A DNA stretch of 48,028 nucleotides from Termitomyces sp. T153 (taxonomy: Eukaryota; Basidiomycota; Agaricomycetes; Agaricales; Lyophyllaceae), in NCBI GenBank assembly GCA_018296165.2, contig JACKQL020000209.1, positions 1-48,028 of the forward strand, in the 5' to 3' direction. Under the pieces are notes generated by a model. That model saw only the letters and a program-made list of their open reading frames with translations, had not been told where the DNA came from and did no database searches. How positions within the stretch are numbered: the first letter of the stretch is position 1; every line of letters begins with the position of its first letter. The translations under genes and the position numbers were made by a program. Positions 31,620 through 41,237 of the stretch are shown piece by piece.

Positions 31620-32960
31620 GTTCCCATTGCTAGTTATGCGCCAGCGGCCACTTCAGATGTACGCATCACGTTTGGCAATCCATTGTGGTCGCATAGCCTC
31701 TGGACACCGAGATGGCCACCACGGGTATATTTTTGATGGATCAATCAGTGGGATCTCATGATTGATCACCCTTAAAGGTGGCAAAGGGGTCTCATTGGCA
31801 GATTTGCATACAGGCTGAGCATATTTTTGCAGTTCGTCTCGAACTTTATCCAAATTTTCTTCATACATTTTGACTGCGCAAGAAGCCAGCCGTGTCACTC
31901 CATTGCCCTTCATTGGTAAGGCAGCGGTGCTTCCCACCACAACACTGGGGGGATTCAGACCGTATGTCACTTTGTGCTGAAATAGCCACGGTGTGCCCAA
32001 GATCAGGTCATATCCCGAAAGGTTAATTACATCAAAGTATCTTTTTTTGCAGATAGCCTGATACTTAAACTCTACAGTAGTCCCAAAGTTGATTCAAGAT
32101 CTGGACCCCTGCACCACCAGTTGGACGGCAATTGGGTTAGGCAGCTCTCTCTTCTCTAGATTCAGCTGCTGAGTAAGGGTGCTGGATACAAAGTCCCCTA
32201 GTGACCCCGAGTCTACCAAGGCACGCGCTGGATGGTTATTGATGTGTACCACAATTATCAGAGGTTTGGGTACATGGCGGGAGGTGTCATGGGCATATGC
32301 AGCGTTGCGCTGAACTGCCAGATAAGTACCCACTTCTACTTGTTGGCCAAAAAGTTCAAGGACCCCACAGTAGCGACGTAGAACTAGTTGATTCAGTCTA
32401 CTAAGTGGCGATTCTCGGAACTTAGTGTCCGTGGGTTCCACCCTTTCACAACCAAAAAGCGGGTCAATGTAAAGATTGTCATCATTGTGTCCAGTATGCC
32501 AGATCCAAGAGAGCAGTTCCCGTCGATGGTTGCGCTCCTGGCGCACCACCCACCAATTCCCAATGTCAAAATAGGAGTTGCGTAGGCAAGTGCTGCAGAT
32601 GACCATACATTTCCTAACTAAGCAATCTGATATCAGATACTTCTGTCTACCAACACGCTCCACTTGGAAGCGGTGGCCAAAGTATTGGCTATGCTGGGCC
32701 TGACTGTTATACGAGGCGCAGGACTCCAGTGCCTGACAAGCATTCCAGGCCTACCGATCTTGGATCAATAGGGAGCAGAATTGTGATTGTTGGGTCAATG
32801 GGGCACCCGATCGCTCTGCCCATCGGATGGCGTACCACAGTCCCATCTCAAACTGCACATCCATAGCTGCCTTCATAGCAAGAATGTCGTCAGTGTCGAA
32901 CACACAATCGGTGACCACCAATTCTTCCTCCGAGATCTGCATCACACAGAACCGCTGACC
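31620..32960 (-). pseudogene. Gypsy-3 protease and linker region
   Basis: The continuation of the gag-pol frame has stops at 32751 (TAG), 32094 (TGA) and 31653 (TGA). The aspartic protease shows PARALVDSGSLGDFVSSTL (about 32180-32240), with the DSG active site intact, and YDLILGTPWLFQHK downstream. The segment from 32663 to 32960 (FVMQISEEELVVTDC-like start) leads into it. The TGA stops at 32094 and 31653 sit where arginine would be (RS*INFGT; YI*SGRWRITSN). Confidence 0.85.
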
Positions 32961-35906
32961 TCATTTCTGCAGTATATTGCTTGGATCGCCGGGGTAGGGC
33001 TGCATGCTTTCCAGTAGAAACTCCAGGGCCCGGGCCAAGCCATTGCCCAGCCACTTTTGAGGGCCTTCAAGAATTTGCAGGAGCTCTAGGCGTTCCTCGG
33101 CATTCTCAACCAACCCTGGGAGCTCTCTAAAGTTCATGCGTGGGCCCAGCTGGACTTCCTCAAGCAATCCCATTTCAGTCAGCTCCGTTTTTGTCAGTCG
33201 AAACTGACTTCCCATTTCTAGTCTCTCAGGATGTCGAGTCGTAGCCACAAGGAGTGCTCCCGCTCCCTGATCATCGTCTGGGTCGTGCCTCCTGGGGTAC
33301 TGGCCCCATAGTTGATTCACCAAGTCATCGTTGAGCGGGGATGGGTCATTGTCACTGTCAGATGACGAGTTTGAAATTGTCTCGAGGTCTGGTAGGTCCC
33401 CAAGCTCAGTTCCTTCTGGGTCACTCATATCCAAGTGCGGCTCTTCAGCGGTGTTGGATGATATTGAACTGGAGTCCCATAATGCCAGGGCCCCTACCGT
33501 GAGCTCGGTGGTTTCTTCCAAACTGGCCAGCCTAAGCTGCTCCGTTTCTGCCAAATCAACAGACAGGCCATAGGCCTTCAGTCCTGGTGGCTTCCCACTG
33601 GATGACCTAGCTGTGTGAGCGCGGGGGCAGTTGCGAGCTAAGTGTCCTTCTTCTTTACATTTAAAACATTTATTGGCAGCGCGCAGTTCTGCCTCTTCTT
33701 CTTGGCTCAGAGTGACCTTTCCTTGTGAAGAGGAGATTGGCAACTGCTTACTAGGCCGGGGGGGGCCTGATCGTGGTCTCCCTCCCCTTCCTCTACCTCC
33801 CACCCGCATAGAGGCCAACCCCAGGGTGGTATTGGTTTTCTTTCCAAAGATGGGGGAATTTGCGCGTTTGGGCCGTTCCCTCGGGCGCTCGCGGCAGCTC
33901 TTGTGATCATTTGGCTGGTGGGTTTTTCGTGCTTCTTCCACATCCACGTTCTCAGCCATCTCCTGGTATTCAGCCTCCCACACCAAGGCATTCCAGCTCG
34001 ACTGCTCTGGGTTAAGATGGGCATGGAGGAGGGACTTCCTAATTGATGGACAGAAACCATTAAAGAGCTTGATTACTCGGGCTCAGCGGCTGCCAGACCC
34101 CACTATGGTAAACAGCTCATCAAGGTCCGCCACATAGTCTTTTACGGGTCGTCCTCCTTGCTCAAACTTATCAAGACGTACTCGCTGCTGATTCCTGTAG
34201 TCTATCGGGAAGCAGTAATTGAAAAGTTCAGTGAAAAACTCTTTCAGCGTCCACCTATGTGGGGCAAGTGAAACTCGTTGTGTGTAAAAAGTGTAAGCCC
34301 TCCCTGTCAAGAATTCGGAGAGGACCATCACTTGACGTTGTTTCTCTACGTAGCCGTATTTTACATAGGCCGTACTGTGCGTGAGGAACTTTTGGAACGC
34401 ACAATACTCAGCTTGTCCCCCATACTTCTCAGGGGGCGTTGGTTTGATCAATGTCTTTTGGTGTTTGTCGCGGCCCCGAGACCTTGATCTCCTGGTTTTC
34501 TTTGACTTCTTCCCGTGTTTCCCCTTGTTACGACCACGTCGACGGTCCCGACGTTGTTTTTGGGGTTTATCCTCTGAGTCCTCACTCAGAGAATCGGTAC
34601 TCGAGTGAGTGTCATCGCTCGTGTCACTCAGGTAATCCGACTCAGAGTTGTAATTACTGCTTTCAGTGTCCAGTCCTGAGCCCGAGCTCGAGGAGGAAGA
34701 GGATGAGCTATCTGAAGGTTCGCTTCCATCCATATCCTCTAGATTGCTGAACGCCTGGCCGAGGGCACTCTTGCCTGTTACTTGGGCGAAGGGTTGTGTG
34801 GGGTCCTTGCTCAGCAGAGGGGTACCCCTTCTTTCACGTAGGTCACTGGGTTTTACCTGGCTTTTGGTTACCCGTCCTATGAGCTTTGCTAATTTACTAG
34901 ATACAGGCGCCGAGCCTGCACGTTCTCTCTTATTGTGAGCCGTTCTTTGTTTCTGCTGAATACGGTTCAGCTCCTTAGCCAGCTCACGCTGATTGCGCAG
35001 ATATTTTTTGATCTTGTCGTGCGATGGCATCTCTTGTGGTGTGGTCTCTCCGTTCTCTCGTTCCACCTTGGTTACAGTTGGTGGTTCAGTGTTAGAGACC
35101 GGCTCTTGCTCTAGACATTGTCGGTGATTCTCCACCTTTCTGTCATTTGCCTTTTCCTGATCTTTGGTTAAGAGCAGGGCTCGTTGGACTTCTTTGTCCA
35201 TTTCCATCACAGGCAGGTTGAGGGCGCCCCAGTTTCGTGGGTCAGCCCCCTTTCCCTTGTTGGGTATGTCAATCTCTGGGTCCAACCCTTCGGATGCGCT
35301 GAAATTTTCTTCGGCCCAGAAAATTTTTTCTTTCTTTTGCGCTTGGCAGACCTGATCCGCCCTCCGGGCTATCAGTTCACGCTCTTCGTCGGTCAGTGAT
35401 TGACGTGCTAGATTCACCACCCTGCCCTGTTCCGGGGTGAGCCCCAGGATGTGGGGGGGTGGGTCTTTTCCTTGCAGATCCTCAACAAGAGGGTAACTTT
35501 TCTTACTAGTCTGTATGCGAGTTGACTCCGCTGATACAATAGTATTACTACCAAAGACAGGACTGTTGTTATCTACTGTCAAGTGGGAGTATGTGTCGCA
35601 GTACTCGTCGGTACTGGACTTTTCATCGCAAGAACTCAAGTTTTCTCCAGCAATAATACCTTCACCAGCCGAAAGGTGAGCATCCCAGTTAGTCTGCGAC
35701 TCAGGGGCATCCGCCTTTATTGCGGGGGTGGTGCCGGCCCTCCAGGGGCTCGCAGCGCGGGGGGTTGTTGATCCCGTAGTACCGTACAGCTCAGTCAGCT
35801 CCGATGGTGCTTCCTGAGGTGCAGGGTTATCCGGGGTGTCTTCAGGAGCTGCCATAGCTGCAGACTTGGCCAGCATCGCCGAACGAAGACGGGTCCTATA
35901 TGCCAT
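32961..35906 (-). pseudogene. Gypsy-3 gag
   Basis: ATG at 35906 (MAYRTRLRSAMLAKSAAM) begins a 607-codon open stretch. A long charged, disordered N-terminal half and a Ser-rich acidic run (about 34660-34700) lead into the capsid domain (FQKFLTHSTAYVKYGYVEKQ...FEQGGRPVKDYVADLDELF). TGA at 34083-34085 interrupts (GSGSR*ARVIKLFNGF), and the same frame continues 341 codons from 33986. This includes the CCHC knuckle CFKCKEEGHLARNC (about 33613-33666) and an acidic C-terminal part. TGA at 32961 follows. Gag here is unusually long (about 980 codons) for Ty3/Gypsy. Confidence 0.92.
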
Positions 35907-36039
35907 AGGTTAGTAACAGAGTTTTTTGTTGATTACTCACGTATATGGTAGGGCTGGTTGATCAGACCAGCGACGTCCAGAAACGGGAGTAAGGATACGA
36001 GGTTAGAGAATAAGCTAGGAGCTTGTTCTGTTCAAAATA
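35907..36039 (-). other. Gypsy-3 leader between 5' LTR and gag
   Basis: About 130 bp. On the minus strand the base after the LTR begins TATTTTGAACAGAAC; this should hold the primer-binding site, but I cannot match it to a tRNA or to a self-priming arrangement. Confidence 0.5.
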
Positions 36040-36204
36040 TGTGATGGTAGCGTGTGAGACACGGTAACGTCGCACGAAGATAAGCTTAGGGTCTTTCGTA
36101 GGAACAGGTGTAAGTCCTAGATTGAAAAGAACCAACTAATACAATACATAGTGAACTCTTTATATACCGTAGAACTGTATGTATGTAATATCAATGTAGT
36201 CAGA
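36040..36204 (-). repeat. Gypsy-3 5' LTR, 3' part
   Basis: 165 bp matching 26635-26799, including the TATATAAAG box (36158-36166). The match stops at 36204, exactly where the nested tyrosine-recombinase element begins. Confidence 0.93.
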
Positions 36205-36425
36205 CCTCTGCAACTCAACTCAAGGAGTGGGGAATTTCTTTACTGAAGGACGGGTTATTGATTTAGCGTGTATCGGCCACCAAAGCGACCCCTTTTTCAA
36301 AAATTTTTTTTTCTGGTGCGGCAACGAGTCTAGGGCTATAAATCGGCTGAAGAGGAGAGAGGAGGGGATGGTGGAGGTGAGAAATGATGTGACGAGTAGC
36401 TGATAAAAAATATGGGAATGTAGAC
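36205..36425 (-). other. DIRS-like element 3' untranslated end
   Basis: About 220 bp between the recombinase stop and the element end, with an A/T run (plus ttttttttt near 36304-36312) and a purine-rich stretch (36350-36380). The 9-mer caacgagtc (about 36323) recurs at the right joint of the element (41151-41159), a possible trace of the internal copy of a terminus. Confidence 0.4.
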
Positions 36426-37430
36426 TCAACAACGTTTCTTCAGGGCTGCTAGTTGCAAGGCCATCCTGACGCATGGGTTTTCACGTACGTATGTTGTCCA
36501 CGCTGCGGATGACCAACGGCCAAGGGCTTTAATGATGTCTTCTGATATTCCTAGGGATGCGTAGTATGTTGCTCCCCCTGCTTGAGCTGAATGGCCTCCG
36601 AAAGAATGGTCCACGAATGCAAATAGTTTAGATTCGAACCATGATCTAGTGGGAAGGGAACCGTCCCTCTTAATGAATAAAGCATGTCGAAGACCGTGAA
36701 TTTTATCTCGGCTCTCGACATATTCCTGTAACAACGATACTGGGTCTGCGCACTCTTGATGAGTGAATAGGATATCGGTGCCATGAAAGAACGGATCCGC
36801 TTTGTGGTATGGAAGGTGATATCCTGCATATCCTGGGGTGAATTTTAGTGATGACCTTTTTATTATCTTCCTCCAGTCGGGCGGCTCCTTTGCGGTCTTC
36901 TTAACAAGCTCACCCGATCTATGACATGCGTAGAAACAACATGACATCATTGTCGCAAAGAGCAAGTCGTCATACTCTGCTCTGCGTCTTGCCGTGTTTA
37001 CAAACTGTGTAAGGTGATGTGGGCATAGAGGCTGTTTCCTACGGATCAGATCAGCACGTACTTTCTTAGAACCTCTGATGGTTGCTTGAACTATAGGATG
37101 TGCCCTGTTATTGTCAAAATTGGGATAGAAATCGCGAATGAAGTGTCGAAGTCCGGTCAAATATTTTGGACCTGAAGCTATAAATCTTGAAGTGTAAGCT
37201 ATATATCGCGCCAATGTCTGTGGTGTGGGATCAAGAGGAATGTTATGTTTAATACAAAATTTTACATAGTCGCGAGCTCCAGTCGCATATCCGCTCGCGG
37301 TAGATTTTTCTATAGCTTGAATCTGAAGATGTGAAGTGAGAGCGTCCAAATCATCTAGCTTCATAGGTGGGCGGACCGCCGATCTGTTACTCAACGATCC
37401 ACCCAACGCGCTCAAAAGCACTGACTCCAT
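36426..37430 (-). CDS. Tyrosine recombinase of DIRS-like element (catalytic Arg apparently lost)
   Basis: 334 residues, full length and uninterrupted. An N-terminal SAM-like domain (STASGYATGARDYVKFC, QTLARYIAYTSRFIASGPKYLTGLRHFI) precedes the catalytic domain. Arg I is R171 in CHRSGEL. The HxxR box is H280-S-A-Q283, so the second arginine is replaced by glutamine. GRWSSAAWTTYVREN supplies W306 and the nucleophile Y314. The Q283 codon is CAA (plus ttg at 36582-36584), one CpG transition from CGA. The start ATG overlaps the end of the RT/RNase H ORF by 19 nt in another frame, suggesting coupled translation. The enzyme would resolve a circular or linear cDNA into the genome without integrase. 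Confidence 0.92.
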   Translation of the reverse strand: MESVLLSALGGSLSNRSAVRPPMKLDDLDALTSHLQIQAIEKSTASGYATGARDYVKFCIKHNIPLDPTPQTLARYIAYTSRFIASGPKYLTGLRHFIRDFYPNFDNNRAHPIVQATIRGSKKVRADLIRRKQPLCPHHLTQFVNTARRRAEYDDLLFATMMSCCFYACHRSGELVKKTAKEPPDWRKIIKRSSLKFTPGYAGYHLPYHKADPFFHGTDILFTHQECADPVSLLQEYVESRDKIHGLRHALFIKRDGSLPTRSWFESKLFAFVDHSFGGHSAQAGGATYYASLGISEDIIKALGRWSSAAWTTYVRENPCVRMALQLAALKKRC

Positions 37431-40400
37431 CGCGTCGGCAGAAGACCTCTAGGGGGCTCAAATTGGCAGATGCGGTCTGCGGGAAATTTTCGTCCATATT
37501 CATCAAAAAGTAGTCGAGATAGTAAATCGGCCCTGATGTTGTCTTTACCCACTATATGACAAACTTTTAAGTCGATTCCGGTCTGTAAAATTATACCAGC
37601 TACTGCCCGAACCACCGAGTTGTGCAATGATTCGGAAGCCCCTAAAGAATTGAACACCGCGACTGAATCCAGGCTATCTGTAAAAATGAGAAGACGACGG
37701 GGAGGATGTGAAAACGAGGCCACGTGGAAAATGGCTGAGAGGATCGCAATGAGTTCTAAAAAGAATATATCAATCTTTGTGGACGTCTCCTCGGGTGCCA
37801 TCTGATATGCGAAGCCATTCCCTGCGTAGACAAATGCCATACCCAATTTTAGACTAGCATCGGTCCAGATTACCATATCTGCTGCGCTGTTGTGCCATCG
37901 CGTAGTGTCCAAGAAACGTACTCCCATCGATTTCGGAATGATATCAATCAACCAGTTCATGTCCGCTATGACCTCCTTATTGAGGTAGATCCCTGCATGC
38001 ATAGTATCTTTCCCCGACATCTTCCGATACATCTCTGTAAGCGCGGGTCGGCCCCATGGTAAAACATTGAGTAGCCAGTTTAAATGACCCGCTAGGCGTT
38101 GCCAGTTACGAAGCGGTGGCCTTCTCGATGGAGTTTCTATGAACGATTCTATCTTGGAGACTATATCAGCAGCTGAATCTTTGGAGAGAGTAATGGTGCC
38201 TTGGTTAATATCAACCCAGAACCCTATAATCTTCAGCTTCTCTCCGAATTCCTGCTTCTTCTCTTCCCAAGGGCACCCTATAGCATCCCACAAGACAAGC
38301 AGTCGTGCTTGATTCTTTGGTCAAGAAACCCCTTGGTACATGATGAGATTATTGCTTTTTTCCCATGAATAGAAATAGTCCATGAATACGTGCAGGTCGG
38401 TGATGTCGAACTTTTTTATGCCGAGCCAACACATGAGTGCCGAAACTGCGCACCAACAACAGGGAGAAGCGCGGTTACCAAAAACCAGACGATGAACAAT
38501 GTACCAAATTCCATCGACTTTCACCACCTGTCGGAGTTGCCACAAAGGATGAGCTGGAAGATTTAAGAACGCGCTTGCCACGTCAGATTTCCAAGTGAGT
38601 AGTGATTCGCTCAAAAAACTACGTTTAGCATTATACATGGCCTGCCCAAAAGTTTGCATGTCGTCATATCGCACTTTTGCTTCGACCTTAGGGATACCGT
38701 CATTAAGTCCCGAAGCTGAATGGTCCGTCACCACACGGGCCTTGTTCTTCTGCCAGACGACAAACAGAGGCGATGACTTCATGCCTGGCAATAGATTGCC
38801 GACGTTTTCTGCTTTTGACCACCGGCCAGCTTTGATCTCTTTATCTCGAAAGATACGTATTGCTTCCAGATCCTCCTCCTCTGTTGAATAATTATCGAGC
38901 TGATCGTCTTCATCGGATAGCCAATTCTCTCCTTCGTCAAAAGGCCAAAAGCCTTCTCGAAGGCTTCTCATCACCGATATTACAAAAGGCTTATTCGGAT
39001 GTTCCCACAGAAGATGCTCGAAGCGATCAACATTAAATGGAGTTTCCACCCGAATGCTGTTCTTCAATGCCTCCAACGTAGAACGATAAATTGGATTTTC
39101 TAAAAGATGCTGCGGCGGTAAAGGAAGTGGTTTGGCTGATTCAGTGTCTAAGGCTGATGGTGAGACAGAAGATGATGTTTCCGAGTCCCAGACAAAGCCC
39201 CTACGAAACTTTGGGTCAACTTTATCAGAATCGTCTCGAGATCGCTTCAACCCCGACGATTTTAGGGATCTGGTGCTGTGAATACCAGAGCAAGCAAAAT
39301 CAGTTACTTCTGCCTGATCGATATTGTTGTCGTTGTAGGTTAAGCTTCTTGAAGCATTCTTTGACATCTCTAGCCTTGTGGGTACCGTTGCATTCGCAAC
39401 AAATATTATGACGACGACCGCCTGGGCACGGATCCGAAGAGCAAATTCCCAGATTCCAATTTTGGCAGACCGCAACCAATTGTTTGTGTGGGGACTGTTG
39501 GTACAATGCACTCCGTTTTGTGCCCACCGAATTAGATGCCAAACTAAGAAGTTGAGCCAGGAAGGGGACATGGAGTTTATGGTCCTCATCCATACGAAAA
39601 GGGTTACGTGCGTAACAATCACGGGTATCAGCATCGAAACGAATAGCGATAGGTGCTCCGTTTGGAATGTGTTGACAAAAATCAACAATCTTGCTTCGAT
39701 ATTTGGACAGTTCGTCTTCCCTGTGAGGATAGAATAATATAACTCCAGCCATCCATGCGTCAAACGCACGCGTCCAGTCTGATTCAGTGCGAACCGGCTT
39801 CTTGGCTGATGTAAAGTCCTTCTTAACAAGCGAGAAGCCGCCCATGAAATCCTTCGGCTCATCCTTGTGGTCATAACCTTTGTCGAGAGTGGCATAGAGC
39901 TTTTCGAGGTCAACGAAGTGGTCGAGAATGACCAACTTCCACATAGCACGCGAAATCGGGTCTTTGAGAGCTTGTGATTGACCCAGATTGATAAGGGAGT
40001 TGACCACCTTTTCTTTAGCATACTGTTGGCGAAGGTACCAGGTCTTTGCAATGTGAGGATTGTCAGCGGTCTTGCCTTGCAGCAATGCCAAATGAGGGAC
40101 GGCGGAAAGGAGGGATTGAGGAACGAGAGTTGAACCAACTGGCTTCTTAGGTTCGCCCAGAAGTTCGGCAAGTTGATCAATGGTAATCGTGGGGGTAGAA
40201 ACCGAGGAAGTAGCAACTTGCTTGAACTTAGCTCGTAGGGCTTCCCAAGCCGCTTCTTCAGCGGCTCGAGCTTGAGAATCTCCCGTGGTCTCAGTGCCCG
40301 AACCTCTAGATGGCGAAGGCTCGCGGGATGGAAGGTTCTGCTGTCTCGACTTTGCAATTTGTAGATGGATTCTCTGTTGTGCCTCCTCAACGTGATCGTG

Positions 40401-40576
40401 CGCTTCAGCAGCGTTGAGTCCGTAATCCCTGAGCAATTGGATAAGTTCGGACACTGAAAGTTTCCCCTCAACCGTGTCATCGACGAGTTTCTGACAAGCT
40501 TCTGCGAGAGTGAGCACGACATAAACCATGGAACTCGATTCAGGATCACTCGTTCCCAATTGAGAACTCGATGCAT
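37412..40576 (-). pseudogene. DIRS-like element RT-RNase H (ORF2), with an in-frame stop and altered YxDD
   Basis: The frame is open from 40576 to a TGA at 38321-38323 (GVS*PKNQARLLVLWDAIG), then open again to 37412. Recognisable RT begins about 39300. Motifs are KARVVTDHSASG, WKSDVASAFLNLPAHP (motif A aspartate), FGNRASPCC (motif B), and motif C reading FMDYFYSW at 38375-38386, where YxDD would need a second aspartate. RNase H has VIWTDAS, FLELIAILSA, LIFTDSLDSV and RADLLSRL. The TGA is one transition from CGA. 40576 to about 39300 overlaps ORF1 in a different open frame, so the true start of ORF2 is uncertain. Confidence 0.88.
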
Positions 40577-40586
40577 GTTGTGTCAT
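39300..40586 (-). CDS. DIRS-like element ORF1 (gag-like, zinc-binding C-terminus)
   Basis: 428 residues, no stop. An N-terminal helical region (LTLAEACQKLVDDTVEGKLSV) and a Ser/Pro-rich segment lead to a conserved central part (DWTRAFDAWMAGVILFYPHREDELSKY). The C-terminal Cys/His cluster (CQNWNLGICSSDPCPGGRRHNICCECNGTHKARDVKEC) resembles nucleic-acid-binding ends of DIRS ORF1. The start at 40586 is the only ATG before a long open frame and lies downstream of the structured leader. It overlaps ORF2's open frame along its whole length, with ORF2 offset by one base register. Confidence 0.8.
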   Translation of the reverse strand: MTQHASSSQLGTSDPESSSMVYVVLTLAEACQKLVDDTVEGKLSVSELIQLLRDYGLNAAEAHDHVEEAQQRIHLQIAKSRQQNLPSREPSPSRGSGTETTGDSQARAAEEAAWEALRAKFKQVATSSVSTPTITIDQLAELLGEPKKPVGSTLVPQSLLSAVPHLALLQGKTADNPHIAKTWYLRQQYAKEKVVNSLINLGQSQALKDPISRAMWKLVILDHFVDLEKLYATLDKGYDHKDEPKDFMGGFSLVKKDFTSAKKPVRTESDWTRAFDAWMAGVILFYPHREDELSKYRSKIVDFCQHIPNGAPIAIRFDADTRDCYARNPFRMDEDHKLHVPFLAQLLSLASNSVGTKRSALYQQSPHKQLVAVCQNWNLGICSSDPCPGGRRHNICCECNGTHKARDVKECFKKLNLQRQQYRSGRSN

Positions 40587-41154
40587 GTATTGCGACGTTC
40601 GATGTAGAACTAACGATTAAGATATGTTCGAAAACTGTACGGGTAGACGACTAAAATTCTAAGGAGCGAACATTGCGAAGGTAAGTAAACTGTTCATTCG
40701 CGAACGGACCGCGTTCGGCTTACTGGGAGCGAACCTTGCCAGACGATAATCTTTTTCAGAAGGCAAGTTCGAGGTGTGAAACTGCGGTCGACAATAAGTG
40801 AAAACTTATTGGCTGAGCTGTGCCAACTTGCCTTCGTAGGGTAGCGATACTAACTGAATGATGTCTGACTGCAAAGCTGAAATAGCAATTGCTACCCTGA
40901 GCAACGGATGGTGGACGTGTCAGTGCAAGACCGTTGCACGAACGAGCGGATGGAAAACCGTTACATGATGAATGTTACTGAGACCTCGGGCCCTACTGCT
41001 CTCAGCTCAGCATCCGCCAGACACTGGCACCGAGCCGAGAACGGCCGTTGATCCCAACTGATATGATTTTATTTTATTTTGGCGGATTTGATATGTGCTT
41101 GCCGCGCAGAGGCCTCCGAAATCGCTCCTTACCCTTGGAACCCGCGATTACAAC
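40587..41154 (-). other. DIRS-like element leader with nested inverted repeats
   Basis: 570 bp without a gene. It contains an 8-bp stem with a 4-base loop (40792-40799 / 40804-40811, plus loop gaaa) inside an 11-bp perfect stem (40759-40769 / 40825-40835). A further 8-bp inverted pair agggtagc/gctaccct lies at 40838-40845 and 40891-40898. These could fold in the transcript or serve replication; role unknown. Confidence 0.6.
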
Positions 41155-41156
41155 GA

Positions 41157-41232
41157 GTCCGGCATAGAGGATAGACCAAAGGGGCCAAGAGGCGGAGGCC
41201 GCGTGGTGCAGTCTTGGCGTCGCGTCGTTACA
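41157..41232 (-). repeat. Gypsy-3 5' LTR, 5' part
   Basis: 76 bp identical by eye to 26800-26875. It ends at 41232 (minus strand TGTAACG) and is followed by the right CGCGT target duplication. Confidence 0.94.
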
Positions 41233-41237
41233 CGCGT
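41233..41237. repeat. Right target-site duplication of Gypsy-3 (CGCGT)
   Basis: Matches 26630-26634. Confidence 0.92.

Larger units (their letters stand above)
36205..41156 (-). mobile_element. DIRS-order (tyrosine recombinase) retrotransposon nested in the Gypsy-3 5' LTR
   Basis: This 4952-bp insert splits the Gypsy-3 LTR cleanly: 165 + 76 bp on the two sides rebuild the 241-bp LTR. Only the dinucleotide GA (36203-36204 and 41155-41156) is present at both joints, so there is no ordinary target duplication, as expected for tyrosine-recombinase insertion. Minus-strand order is leader with inverted repeats, gag-like ORF1, RT, RNase H, tyrosine recombinase. No methyltransferase domain, protease or integrase is seen. 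Terminal split repeats of known DIRS/Ngaro elements are not evident by eye. Confidence 0.9.
26635..41232 (-). mobile_element. Gypsy-3: young Ty3/Gypsy element with extra ORF and nested DIRS-like element
   Basis: The left (3') LTR is 241 bp (26635-26875; minus strand TGTAACG...CGTCACA). The right (5') LTR is the same 241 bp split into 36040-36204 and 41157-41232. The two LTRs differ at two positions by eye, both CpG transitions. Flanks are CGCGT on both sides. Without the 4952-bp nested element it is 9646 bp. Internal order on the minus strand is gag, protease, RT, RNase H, integrase, chromodomain-like region, ORF3, 3' LTR. One frame runs from 35906 to 27066, broken only by stop codons. Confidence 0.96.

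Noticed and set aside
26635..36202. A simpler model with 163-bp LTRs (26635-26797 and 36040-36202)
   Set aside because: No target duplication and no polypurine tract fit it. Recognising the missing 76 bp at 41157-41232 gives 241-bp LTRs and a CGCGT duplication.
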